Assembly: GCA_964450715.1 (NCBI GenBank)
Contig: CAYVFC010000081.1
Span: 1-36,001, forward strand
DNA length: 36,001 bases
Direction of reading: 5' to 3'
Origin: CAYVFC01 sp964450715
Lineage (GTDB): Bacteria; Myxococcota_A; Polyangia; Polyangiales; JAFGIB01
Each line of letters opens with the position of its first letter. The stretch's first letter is position 1. Both the position numbers and the translations under genes were made by a program. Below the pieces are notes generated by a model that saw only the letters and a list, made by a program, of their open reading frames with translations, was not told the origin of the DNA and searched no databases. Positions 1 through 13,433 of this stretch are shown here, in pieces.

Positions 1-2126
<2,126 letters not shown>

Positions 2127-2131
2127 GGAGA

Positions 2132-6298
<4,167 letters not shown>

Positions 6299-6343
6299 CC
6301 CCCTTTGCTCCCTTTTGCTCCCTTTTTTTCGCCCTTTTCCGCA
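6299..6343 (+). terminator. Pyrimidine-rich tract after rpoC, possible termination region
   Basis: Immediately after the rpoC stop there is a C/T-dominated tract of about 45 nt with two imperfect copies of CCCTTTTGCT followed by a run of seven T. There is no clear G+C-rich hairpin before the T-run, so it is not a textbook intrinsic terminator. A C-rich, G-poor transcript is what Rho loads on, so Rho-dependent termination is a reasonable inference but not shown. Confidence 0.25.
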
Positions 6344-6366
6344 CTGGAAGGCACACGACCTCCAAC

Positions 6367-6406
6367 GGGTTGAATTATCCCCGCGAAGTGGGGTTCAATT
6401 GAACCC
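6367..6406. promoter_or_regulatory. Perfect 16-bp palindrome abutting a start codon, within a larger inverted repeat
   Basis: GGGTTCAATTGAACCC at 6391-6406 is a perfect palindrome ending one base before the ATG at 6407. Its 5' neighbour at 6367-6382 is a diverged inverted copy, so 6367-6406 can also fold as one imperfect hairpin with a CCCC/GGGG inner stem. It could be a dimeric-repressor operator, a hairpin masking the start codon, or part of the rpoC terminator. Position favours control of the downstream small gene; this is inference. Confidence 0.4.
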
Positions 6407-6709
6407 ATGCGCGACCGTTACCGGCTCATCCCCTTTCCCTATATCGCGTACAAGACCTTCGTTATCGCGGCGCTGGCGGCCTGCTTCGTCGCAACGGCGG
6501 TAGCAGGCACGGGGTGCAAGCGTGCGCCCAAGGTCCGCTTCAGAGAACCCTGTCCGATTCGCACCCGGCCCGCCGGCTGGGCGGACGACGTGGGCAAGGT
6601 CCACCCGCACCGCGACTACGAGGTCATCGATCGGAAAAACGACTGGTACCGGATCGAGGTATTCGAGAACAACGTTTGGGGCTGGACCCGCTGCCCGCTG
6701 GCGGAGTGA
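6407..6709 (+). CDS. Small envelope protein with SH3-like domain
   Basis: A 100-aa protein with an N-terminal hydrophobic segment (about residues 17-35) ending in GTGC, a marginal lipobox with Cys37. The rest resembles a short bacterial SH3-like fold: CPIRTRPAGWADDVGKVHPH, then YEVIDRKNDWYRIEV and GWTRCPLAE. Such domains usually bind cell-wall peptides or proteins, so a periplasmic or outer-membrane-anchored role is likely. The two cysteines flanking the domain (in EPCPIR and TRCPLAE) could form a disulfide. No good ribosome-binding site precedes the ATG; instead a perfect palindrome abuts it. It stands alone between rpoC and a minus-strand tRNA. The exact function is unknown, and the lipoprotein call is tentative because the -3 residue is Gly. 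Confidence 0.7.
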   Translation: MRDRYRLIPFPYIAYKTFVIAALAACFVATAVAGTGCKRAPKVRFREPCPIRTRPAGWADDVGKVHPHRDYEVIDRKNDWYRIEVFENNVWGWTRCPLAE

Positions 6710-6734
6710 CGGACGATCGCCCGTAGGAAATGGG

Positions 6735-6808
6735 GGTGAGCGACGGGGCTTGAACCCGCGACCTCTGGAGCCACAGTCCAGTGCTCTGCCAACTGAGCTA
6801 CGCCCACC
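6735..6808 (-). tRNA. tRNA-His(GTG)
   Basis: Read on the minus strand this folds as a full cloverleaf. The acceptor stem GTGGGCG pairs with CGCTCAC, the D-arm begins GCTCAGTTGG, the anticodon loop is CTGTGGC (anticodon GTG), and the T-arm is GCGGG TTCAAGC CCCGT. An extra G at 6808 fits the G-1 that marks tRNA-His, opposite discriminator C73. The 3' CCA is not encoded (CCC follows). It lies between a plus-strand gene and a minus-strand methyltransferase gene. Confidence 0.95.
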
Positions 6809-6829
6809 GGAAACGGGAAACAGGGGACT

Positions 6830-7393
6830 TTAATCCTCTTTGCCCGCAAGGCAAGTAGGGGAGGGAGAGGGAACCACCAGCCGGCCGCCGCGGTAGTAGC
6901 GGCGGGCCCATTCGGCCATGGCGATGCCGGCGGTGACCGTTACAGGGTAGCTGTGGTTGATGCCGAACATGGGCACGCCCACGACGGTGTGGGCGGCGGC
7001 CAGGATGCTCTCGCTCACGCCAAAGTCCTCGCTGCCGAAAAGCATGATGCAGTGCTCGGGCAGCTCGGCCTCCCACAGCCCTATGCTGGCGCGCTCCTTC
7101 TCGAAGACCACCAGCTGCCAGCCCTTTTCGCGGCACAGATCCAGGAACTGTTCGTCGGTGGGGATGTTCACGATGTTCTCGTACTTCTCCATCCCCATGG
7201 AGGCCCGCTCGTAGTAGGGCTCGTCGCCTACGAGCACAATCTCGCGCACCAGGAAGGAGTGGGCGGTGCGTATAATGGCGCCGACGTTGAACGGGTTCTT
7301 GGAGCGGACGATGGCGATTCGCAACGGGTGGCGCAAGCGGTCGAGCTCCTGGCGCACCACCTCGGTCGGGTACTCGAGAGGGGGAACCTTCAT
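6830..7393 (-). CDS. SpoU/TrmH-family RNA 2'-O-methyltransferase
   Basis: A SPOUT-class methyltransferase that transfers a methyl group from S-adenosylmethionine to a ribose 2'-OH of tRNA or rRNA. The three SpoU motifs are present in order: NPFNVGAIIRTAHSFLVREI (motif 1 with the catalytic Arg), IMLFGSEDFGVSESIL (motif 2) and VPMFGINHSYPVTVTAGIAM (motif 3, knot and SAM site). Motif 3 reads INHSYPVTVT where many members have LNVSVA, so the substrate may be unusual. I chose the ATG at 7393 (187 aa); a TTG at 7453 overlapping the rpmG stop would add a basic 20-residue leader. It follows rpmG in the same direction, with tRNA-His just downstream. The RNA target cannot be named from sequence. Confidence 0.88.
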   Translation of the reverse strand: MKVPPLEYPTEVVRQELDRLRHPLRIAIVRSKNPFNVGAIIRTAHSFLVREIVLVGDEPYYERASMGMEKYENIVNIPTDEQFLDLCREKGWQLVVFEKERASIGLWEAELPEHCIMLFGSEDFGVSESILAAAHTVVGVPMFGINHSYPVTVTAGIAMAEWARRYYRGGRLVVPSPSPTCLAGKED

Positions 7394-7449
7394 GCGCGCG
7401 CTTGCTCGCCGCTCGGTCCGGCGCTCCCTATAGCGCCGAATGGCGCCGA

Positions 7450-7611
7450 TCAACCCTTGGAGATCTTGCCTTCTTTGTGAACGGTGTGCTTGCGGCAGGC
7501 GCGACAGTACTTCTTGATGGTGAACTTCTCGCTCATCGTGCTCTTATTCTTGTCGCTGACGTAGTTGTCGCGCTTGCACTCCTGACAGGTCAGTTTGATG
7601 AGATCCCGCAT
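7450..7611 (-). CDS. rpmG: 50S ribosomal protein L33, zinc-binding form
   Basis: A 53-aa protein that starts MRDLIKLTCQECKRDNYV and ends KHTVHKEGKISKG, matching L33 of the large ribosomal subunit. Two CxxC pairs (CQEC near residue 9 and CRAC near residue 36) mark the zinc-binding form, as opposed to the zinc-free paralogue. The start ATG at 7611 has GGAG with a 7-nt gap. Its stop overlaps a potential TTG start of the methyltransferase gene, so the two are probably one transcript. In many bacteria rpmG sits just upstream of secE-nusG-rplKAJL-rpoBC; here it lies downstream of rpoC on the opposite strand. Confidence 0.93.
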   Translation of the reverse strand: MRDLIKLTCQECKRDNYVSDKNKSTMSEKFTIKKYCRACRKHTVHKEGKISKG

Positions 7612-7837
7612 TGGCGTTCTCCAGCCGAAGAGACGGCGCAGTTTAGCCCGCCCGGCGCTAAGGTCAACGGGGAATGGCCGAGAAGATGAAGGGAAGCGAT
7701 CGGCCTCGACTACGCGAACGATCCGTGTTCACGTTGTCTTGTAGCCTTCTTGATACGAAGTCGTTTCTCCAGGGCAATGGGTTGGCCAGGGCTTACGATG
7801 GTGGTCGAATCGGGGTTCGACTGCCCTGAAGAACGCT

Positions 7838-9148
7838 ATGGCCAAAACACGCCGGTCCGCGCTCACGAGCTCGCTGCTGGCAGCGCTGCTGCTTGTGGTT
7901 CCCGCTCCGGCTCTGGCCTTTGCCGGAGCCGAGAGCGAGTGCTGCTCGATCGAGGCTGTGGGCAACCTCAGGCTCCTGGGCGCCTTCCTGGTCTACCCCG
8001 ACGTCGAGGGGGTTTACCCGGAACAGGACGACGCGCTGGTAGCGAGCGTGGGGCGCCTGGTGCTGGACGGCCGGTTGGGAGAGAGGGTCGACTACGAGGT
8101 CAACCTGTTCAACGACCTTTCGCGGATGCCCGAGCTGCAGCTGGGAGGGGCCTTTGCCACGGCCGGGAGCTTCCGGACGCCTTACCGCTACGGCAACCTT
8201 TCCTGGCAATACTGGCGCAGCGGCACGGTCGAGGGTGAGGCAGGCGTCGACCGCCTGCGCTTCAGGTTGGACGCCTACCCGGCCGACCTGACCGTGGGGC
8301 GTTTCCCGGTCGGCTGGTCGGTGGCCCGAATCTTCACCGTCAACGACTTCTTCGCCCCCTTCTCGGCCACGGCCATCAACAAGATCTACAAGCCCGGGGT
8401 GGACGCGGTTCAGCTGGGTGTGGCTCTGGGAATGCTCTCCACGGCCGAGCTACTGGCCGTCATGGGCTATGACCCCGGCGGCAGGCCCGACTGGGGAAGA
8501 AGCGCGGTGGTCATGCGCGCGAGCACAGTGCTCGCCGGTATCGAGGGCGCGCTGCTGGGCGGCAAGCTCGCGGAGCGCTGGATGGCGGGCGCCTCGCTTC
8601 AGGCCGATCTCGGCCCGCTGGCGCTCAGGAGCGAGGGTCACTTGGGACTGGCCGACCTGCAGGGGGATTTCCGGCTGGACGGCGAGACCGCCGCAGGTCT
8701 GGACCGCGATGAGATCCACGGCCGGCTGGCCGCTGGGCTCGAGATCCCGTTCGCCTGGCACAACAGCAGCATAGGTCTCGAGTACGCGTTCCTTTCGGAC
8801 GGGGCCGAAAGCGCGCTCGAGGCGGTCGAGCGCGCGGCCCGCTTCTTCCCCGATGATCTCCCCTACCTGGGCCGACACTACCTGGGGCTGAACCTCGGAG
8901 GCGAGATCATCCCCATCCTCTACGCCGGGCTCGTCAACATCTTCAATCTGACCGACCCCTCCGGGCTGAGCGCGTTGACACTGCTGTACAGCATCGCCGA
9001 CGAGGCAGAGCTGTTGGGCGGCCTCTTCCTGCCCTGGGGCAAGAAACCCGGGCTCGAGCCGGGGCTGCCCCCGACCGCTGCCCGGCCGGGCAGCGAGCTC
9101 GGCTCCATGCCCTTTTTGGTCTTCCTGGAGACTCGGGTCAGCTTCTAG
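7838..9148 (+). CDS. Outer-membrane beta-barrel protein (porin-like)
   Basis: A 436-aa exported protein. Residues 1-29 form a Sec signal peptide (KTRR, a hydrophobic core, then PAPALAFAG). The rest alternates polar and aromatic/hydrophobic residues as in a beta-barrel, with many Gly, Tyr and Asp at turns. The last residue is Phe in LETRVSF, the classic C-terminal signature read by the BAM complex. Segments such as RLRFRLDAYPADLTVGRFPV and the IPILYAGLVNIFNLTD strand resemble porins and phosphate- or alginate-type channels, but I recognise no specific family. The gene stands alone, divergent from rpmG across about 225 bp that should hold both promoters. Its stop lies inside a CTAGAACG sequence that is repeated at the start of the palindromic element downstream. 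Confidence 0.75.
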   Translation: MAKTRRSALTSSLLAALLLVVPAPALAFAGAESECCSIEAVGNLRLLGAFLVYPDVEGVYPEQDDALVASVGRLVLDGRLGERVDYEVNLFNDLSRMPELQLGGAFATAGSFRTPYRYGNLSWQYWRSGTVEGEAGVDRLRFRLDAYPADLTVGRFPVGWSVARIFTVNDFFAPFSATAINKIYKPGVDAVQLGVALGMLSTAELLAVMGYDPGGRPDWGRSAVVMRASTVLAGIEGALLGGKLAERWMAGASLQADLGPLALRSEGHLGLADLQGDFRLDGETAAGLDRDEIHGRLAAGLEIPFAWHNSSIGLEYAFLSDGAESALEAVERAARFFPDDLPYLGRHYLGLNLGGEIIPILYAGLVNIFNLTDPSGLSALTLLYSIADEAELLGGLFLPWGKKPGLEPGLPPTAARPGSELGSMPFLVFLETRVSF

Positions 9149-9155
9149 AACGCCC

Positions 9156-9324
9156 CTAGAACGGCGACCGGTTTGAAAACGCCATGATTTCGCGGTCTAG
9201 AGAGGCCATCTGCGGCGCCGTCCCTCCTCGAAGTGGCTCTGCCAGTCCTTCGTCGGGCCGACGCCACATCTGGCCCCTCTATCCTCGCGAACTCAAAGAC
9301 GTTTCAAACCGGTCGCCGTTCTAG
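9156..9324. repeat. 169-bp palindromic MITE-like element
   Basis: The ends are near-perfect inverted repeats: 9156-9181 and 9300-9324 match over 25 bp with one extra A/T. The similarity does not stop there. The inner parts (about 9190-9222 against 9258-9290) also match as reverse complements with scattered differences, so the whole element can fold as one long imperfect hairpin with a short loop. There is no reading frame inside. Both ends are CTAG, which could be a 4-bp target duplication or part of the repeat. It most resembles a non-autonomous transposable element, or a transcribed hairpin at the 3' end of the outer-membrane gene. Confidence 0.65.
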
Positions 9325-9334
9325 AGCAGAACCG

Positions 9335-9425
9335 GTAGGGGCGGGCCTTGCGCCCGCCCTGCAAGGCGGTCGTAATTGACGGCAGCGGGCACGCCCGTTC
9401 GGCAGGGCGCAAGCCCCTCCCCTAC
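9335..9425. repeat. 91-bp inverted-repeat intergenic element (GTAGGGG type)
   Basis: It starts GTAGGGGCGGGCCTTGCGCC and ends with the near reverse complement at 9405-9425, about 21 bp with three mismatches. The left part also contains an inner hairpin GGGC...GCCC. GTAGGGG-type palindromic repeats are common mobile-like intergenic units in many bacteria. It lies directly upstream of the radical SAM gene and ends 14 bp before its start codon, so it may carry or interrupt its promoter. Confidence 0.55.
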
Positions 9426-9439
9426 TACACGAGGTACCG

Positions 9440-10561
9440 ATGACGCACAGGCTGTCCAGAAGATCATTCGGCAAGTCTTGCCTCTGCCTGGCGGCGGCGG
9501 GAGCGGGTTCGCCGGTGCTGTCGCTGCTGTCCGGCTGCGAGTGCAATCGGTCCTCGACTTCCAGCCCGGATACGCTGGATAAAGAACCTAGCACGCTGCC
9601 GCTGCAGAAGCGGAAGAAGAGCGCTCGAGCGGGAATCGATTTCGAGCCGGCCTACCTGAAGCTGCACCGAAGCGGCGAGCTGAAGAGGCGGGGGCAGCAG
9701 CTGTGGAAGGTCATGCAGAGCTGTGAGCTCTGCCCCAGGCAGTGCGGGGCCAATCGGCTGCGGGGCGAGGAGGGGTTCTGCCACTCGACCTCCGAGCTCG
9801 AGATCTTCGACGCCCACCCCCATTTCGGCGAGGAGCGGCCGCTGGTGGGCAAGGGCGGCTCGGGAACCATTTTCCTCACCAACTGCAGCCTGCGATGCGT
9901 CTTCTGCATCAACTGGGAGATCAGCCAGCAGGGAGAAGGCCGGGAGCGAAGCCTCGAGGAGATGGCCGAGATGATGCTCCGTTTACAGGAGATAGGCTGC
10001 CCCAACATCAACTTCGTGACCCCCACCCACTACTCGGCGCACATCGTGCTGGCGCTGGACCTGGCCGCCGCCCAGGGGCTTAGGCTGCCGGTGGTCTACA
10101 ACACCTGCGGCTGGGAGCGGAGCGAGATCCTGAAACAGCTGGACGGAATCGTGGACATCTACCTGCCGGACTTCAAGTACTCGGAAGGCCGCATGGCCGA
10201 GAAGTACTCCTCGGGCGCGTCGAGCTATCCCGAGCTCACGCAGCGGGCGCTGCTGGAGATGCACCGACAGGTAGGCGTGGCGCGCGCGGCCGCGGACGGG
10301 CTGATGTACCGGGGACTGATGATACGCCACCTGGTCATGCCCAACCAGGTAAGCGGCACCCGTAAGGTACTGGAGTGGATCGCCGAAAACCTGCCCAAGG
10401 ATACCTACATCAATATCATGTCACAGTACCGCCCCATATACCGGGCGGGCGAATATCCCGAGATCGACCGGAGAATCACCCGGCAGGAGTACGCCGAGGC
10501 GATCCGGTGGGCCGAGCGGGCCGGGCTCACCAACCTCGATATCCAGGGAATGCCGTTATAG
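9440..10561 (+). CDS. PflX-like radical SAM protein with Tat and lipoprotein-type leader
   Basis: A 373-aa radical SAM protein of the PflX/PflA-like group (COG1313). The cluster-binding motif is C149-x3-C153-x2-C156 (NCSLRCVFC). It is preceded by the group's second Cys set: C95, C98, C102 and C114 in CELCPRQCGANRL and GFC. The group's GSGTIFLTNC and EERPLVGKGG segments are clear. Unusually, the N-terminus is MTHRLSRRSFGKSCL, a twin-arginine signal with a hydrophobic stretch and LLSGC33, a good lipobox. That predicts export of a folded Fe-S protein and lipid anchoring. SAM and reductant are cytoplasmic, so either the signal is vestigial or the protein works with an external electron source. 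Start ATG 9440 has GAGG 5 nt upstream. The gene ends 10 bp from a convergent gene. The family call is strong; export is predicted only. Confidence 0.85.
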   Translation: MTHRLSRRSFGKSCLCLAAAGAGSPVLSLLSGCECNRSSTSSPDTLDKEPSTLPLQKRKKSARAGIDFEPAYLKLHRSGELKRRGQQLWKVMQSCELCPRQCGANRLRGEEGFCHSTSELEIFDAHPHFGEERPLVGKGGSGTIFLTNCSLRCVFCINWEISQQGEGRERSLEEMAEMMLRLQEIGCPNINFVTPTHYSAHIVLALDLAAAQGLRLPVVYNTCGWERSEILKQLDGIVDIYLPDFKYSEGRMAEKYSSGASSYPELTQRALLEMHRQVGVARAAADGLMYRGLMIRHLVMPNQVSGTRKVLEWIAENLPKDTYINIMSQYRPIYRAGEYPEIDRRITRQEYAEAIRWAERAGLTNLDIQGMPL

Positions 10562-10571
10562 AAACCAGGAC

Positions 10572-11153
10572 TCAGGGGCACCGCACGTCGGTGACGATCA
10601 GGGTATTGGTCCTGCTGTCCACCGTCACCTTGCCGCGTTCGCTGAGCGAGGCCTGCACCAGCCGCGCCATCTCCTCCGCACGCGCGTAGCTGAACCGTAT
10701 GAACCGGGTACGCGGTTTCGCGGTCTGCAGGCAGGCCCGGCGTGCCTGTATCGCGGCCTCGCGCTCGGCGGCCAGCTTCTCCTGGGTGGCGACCCGCACG
10801 ATGTTTCCCTCGCGCACCATGTCCAGCCCCTTGACTTTGAGGATCGCCTCGAGCGCGCTCTTCCAGTGTACACCCTGCAAACGAATGGTTATCGTGCCCC
10901 TGATCTCCTCGCCATAGACGAAGTTCATGCCCGATATCTCCCCGAAAAGCCGCAGTACGTTGCGGATATCGGCATTGACCAGGTCGATGTTCACCCGTTT
11001 CGACCGCTGCCCGGACGTTTCCTCGACCCGGGCGCGGCCCGCGCCATCCGATCCGTCTCCCGCCCGGGCGTCGTCCCCTGCCTCGACCGCGGGGGCTACG
11101 GTCAAAAAAAGCGCGACCACCGATAAAACTGCCGAAATTTGCGGCACTCTCAT
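10572..11153 (-). CDS. Secretin N-terminal (STN + N1-like) domain protein without the channel
   Basis: A 193-aa exported protein resembling the periplasmic start of PilQ-type secretins. Residues 1-25 are a signal peptide ending VEAG. Residues 55-122 form an STN/N0 domain (VNIDLVNADIRNVLRLFGEI, then the WKSALEAILKVKGL segment). Residues 149-190 match the first half of a secretin N1 domain (IRFSYARAEEMARLVQASLS, then VDSRTNTLIVTD). The protein then stops at VRCP, exactly where PilQ proteins continue into further N-domains and the membrane barrel. There is no room for the rest because a convergent gene ends 10 bp away. It could be a genuine small periplasmic adaptor or a decayed pilQ; the open frame and signal peptide favour a working protein. 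An AT-rich GATAAAATATATTT just upstream of the ATG may be the -10 region. Confidence 0.75.
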   Translation of the reverse strand: MRVPQISAVLSVVALFLTVAPAVEAGDDARAGDGSDGAGRARVEETSGQRSKRVNIDLVNADIRNVLRLFGEISGMNFVYGEEIRGTITIRLQGVHWKSALEAILKVKGLDMVREGNIVRVATQEKLAAEREAAIQARRACLQTAKPRTRFIRFSYARAEEMARLVQASLSERGKVTVDSRTNTLIVTDVRCP

Positions 11154-11288
11154 GGTAAATATATTTTATCACCGGGCCCGGACGAGTGTCCAGGCCCTCC
11201 TGTTTCCCGCTTCGCACAGAAAAGCGCCCGGCCGGCCCGGCGCGTCGCGCGCGGGCCGACCGGGTCACACACGGATAGAGGAGAGAAG

Positions 11289-13067
11289 TCAGGGGAGAAG
11301 AGGCATCGCCGCCTGCAAGAGGCGCGAAAATTCGGCGCGGTCCGCGTCCCGGTTGGCCTGGGCGGTCACGATCTGCTCGATGACGTCGATGGCGTCCGAA
11401 TCGGCGTACGGGCTCTGCTTGAGGATCTCCGCGAAGGAGGCCACCGCCGCCGCCCAGAGGAAGTCCTGGACCGCGTCGGCGCTGTTCTTCTCGATCTGGC
11501 CGTCGGTCATGGAGGCCGAGACCTCGTAGGCCGGATCCTGCTCGGTCGCGTCCACGTCCTTGTAGCGCACCTTGACCAGCACCATGTCCGCGGTATCGAT
11601 CTCCCGCTCCCCGTCGACCGGATCGCCGTCGTCGATCTCGGGCGCCCCCTCGCGCTCGGGTATCTCGCCGCCGGTCAGCACCAGCTCGTACAGCGCGGTC
11701 ACCCGGTGACCCGAGCCTACCTCGCCCGCGTCGACCACGTCGTTGCGGAAGTCCTCGTCGGCGATGTCGCGGTTCTCGTAGCCGAGCAGGCGATATGCGT
11801 AGACGCTTTCCGGGTTGAACTCGACCTGCAGCTTCATGTCCTTGGCCACGTAGACCAGGGAGCCGAGCATCCGGCGTCCCACGTAATCCCGCGCCTGCTG
11901 CTCGGTGCTGATCATGGCGTAGACGCCGTTTCCGGCGTTGGTCACCTTCTCCATCATGGAGTCGTTGAGGTTGCCGCTACCGAAGCCGAGCGCGGTCAGC
12001 GTCACCCCGCTGGTTCGCTTCTGCTCGATGAGCTCGACCAGCTGGTCGTCGGTGTAGGGGCCGACGTTGAAATCGCCGTCGGTGCACAGGACCACGTGGT
12101 TGATGCCGCCCTCGATAAAGGCCGCCTCGGCCTGCTGGTAGGCGAGATCGATACCGGCAGCTCCGGCGGTGCTGCCGCCGGCGTACAGCTGGTCGATGGC
12201 GGCGGCAATGACGCTGCTCTGCGAGACCGGGGTGGGCTCGAGCTTGACCCCGGTACCCGAGGCATAGGCCACCAGGGCGACGGTGTCCTCGGGCTCCAGC
12301 ACCTCCAGGGTCGCGGTGAGCACGGTCTGCACCAGCGGGAGCTTGTCGTAGCTGCTCATGCTTCCCGAGGTGTCCACCAGAAAGACCAGGTTGGCGCGCG
12401 GCTTGTCCACCTGCCGGGCCTGGATACCCACGCGCAGCAGCGTGGTCCCGTTGTTCGCGATGCCCGGAGCGGCCTCGAGCGAGATGGTGAAGGGGTGCTC
12501 GGACTGCTCGTCGGGCTGCGGATAGTCATATGAAAAGTAGTTCACGTACTCCTCGAGCCGCACGCTGGCCGGCTGCGGAAGCACCCCATCCTCGACGTCG
12601 CGGCGAAAGATGTCGTAGCTGGCCGTGTCCACGTCCGCGGCAAAGGTGCTGAAGGGATCGTGCGCGGTGACGACAAAGGGATTGGTACCCGGCGCCTCGT
12701 AGCGGTCGCCCTGGCTGGTAACCGGCGGCTCTTCGGGCTCGACGGGCATGACGCCGCCCGCGTCCGCGACTGCCGCGTTCGCGTACATCTCATAGACGGG
12801 GCCGCTTCCCGCTGCGCCTCCGGCGCCGCCGGCGTAAGCTCCGCCTGCGCCGGCGGAGTTGGAATCGTCCGGATACCAGGGAGGCTCCTGTTCCCGATCG
12901 TAAACCGTCGAGCCAGAGTTCGAGCCTGCCGTACCGCCGGTTCCCGGCTGCAGGTCGGTGGCATTGGCGCCGCCGCCTCCGTCATCGTCGTCGTCCGAGG
13001 CGCATCCGCTGGCGATCAGTAGAGCGGTGCTCACCAGGATGGTTATCCGAAAAGCCGAGCGCGTCAT
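11289..13067 (-). CDS. YfbK-type von Willebrand A-domain lipoprotein
   Basis: A 592-aa lipoprotein. The start is the ATG at 13067, with GGAGG 7 nt upstream; another ATG two codons earlier sits too close to it. The leader ends IASGC22 (lipobox), followed by five Asp and a Gly/Ala/Ser-rich low-complexity linker to about residue 130. Next comes the YfbK N-terminal region (FSTFAADVDTASYDIFRRDV), then the vWA domain with an intact metal-ion site: D232-T-S-G-S236 and the TDGDFNVG segment. The C-terminal part matches the DUF3520-type end of YfbK proteins. vWA domains bind protein ligands through a divalent ion; the role of YfbK itself is not settled. It stands alone on the minus strand. Confidence 0.88.
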   Translation of the reverse strand: MTRSAFRITILVSTALLIASGCASDDDDDGGGGANATDLQPGTGGTAGSNSGSTVYDREQEPPWYPDDSNSAGAGGAYAGGAGGAAGSGPVYEMYANAAVADAGGVMPVEPEEPPVTSQGDRYEAPGTNPFVVTAHDPFSTFAADVDTASYDIFRRDVEDGVLPQPASVRLEEYVNYFSYDYPQPDEQSEHPFTISLEAAPGIANNGTTLLRVGIQARQVDKPRANLVFLVDTSGSMSSYDKLPLVQTVLTATLEVLEPEDTVALVAYASGTGVKLEPTPVSQSSVIAAAIDQLYAGGSTAGAAGIDLAYQQAEAAFIEGGINHVVLCTDGDFNVGPYTDDQLVELIEQKRTSGVTLTALGFGSGNLNDSMMEKVTNAGNGVYAMISTEQQARDYVGRRMLGSLVYVAKDMKLQVEFNPESVYAYRLLGYENRDIADEDFRNDVVDAGEVGSGHRVTALYELVLTGGEIPEREGAPEIDDGDPVDGEREIDTADMVLVKVRYKDVDATEQDPAYEVSASMTDGQIEKNSADAVQDFLWAAAVASFAEILKQSPYADSDAIDVIEQIVTAQANRDADRAEFSRLLQAAMPLLP

Positions 13068-13235
13068 GGTCATCCTCCCAAAGCAAGAAATCTCGTGTTC
13101 GCCGTGTTTCGCTTCTGGGATATGCAAGGCGGGTGCCAGCAGCGGTAAGGGAAAGCGATACGGCTCCGGGCGGTTTCGCGATGCGTTCGAAAAGAGCGAA
13201 AGCGCCCGGTGCGCCGGCAGCTGTGAGCGGTACAA

Positions 13236-13338
13236 CGCGCCTCTTTCGGTCGCACCGACCGCCTTCTGGTCTTATCGAAAATCGGCTCCACGACCTTTCA
13301 GACGAGGAGCGACGGTCGGTGCGACCGAGAGGGGCGCG
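13236..13338. repeat. 103-bp inverted-repeat element in a 366-bp intergenic region
   Basis: TCGGTCGCACCGACCG at 13246-13261 is repeated as its exact reverse complement at 13313-13328. The match extends outward with small gaps to about 26 bp (13236-13261 and 13313-13338, outer ends CGCGCC/GGCGCG). It looks like a small non-autonomous element or a transcribed hairpin. The rest of the intergenic stretch 13068-13433 has no gene: only short palindromes (GCCACCCGTGGC near 13351, GCCCCGGGGC near 13393), possibly ending the upstream DUF2007 transcript. Confidence 0.55.
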
Positions 13339-13433
13339 ATCAAAGGGGGTTGCCACCCGTGGCACACCGGATGGCATCCGTGTCGCGCCCGAGCCCCGGG
13401 GCGGGCTGCGCGTGCGGTCTGCTCCCGGCTATT

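Noticed and set aside
7785..7825. GGGGTTCGACTGCCC-like T-arm before the outer-membrane gene
   Set aside because: No other tRNA arms fit around it.
11139..12533. 464-aa plus-strand frame opposite the YfbK-type gene
   Set aside because: It is the antisense shadow of a well-supported vWA gene and has shadow-like His/Val/Leu/Gly composition.
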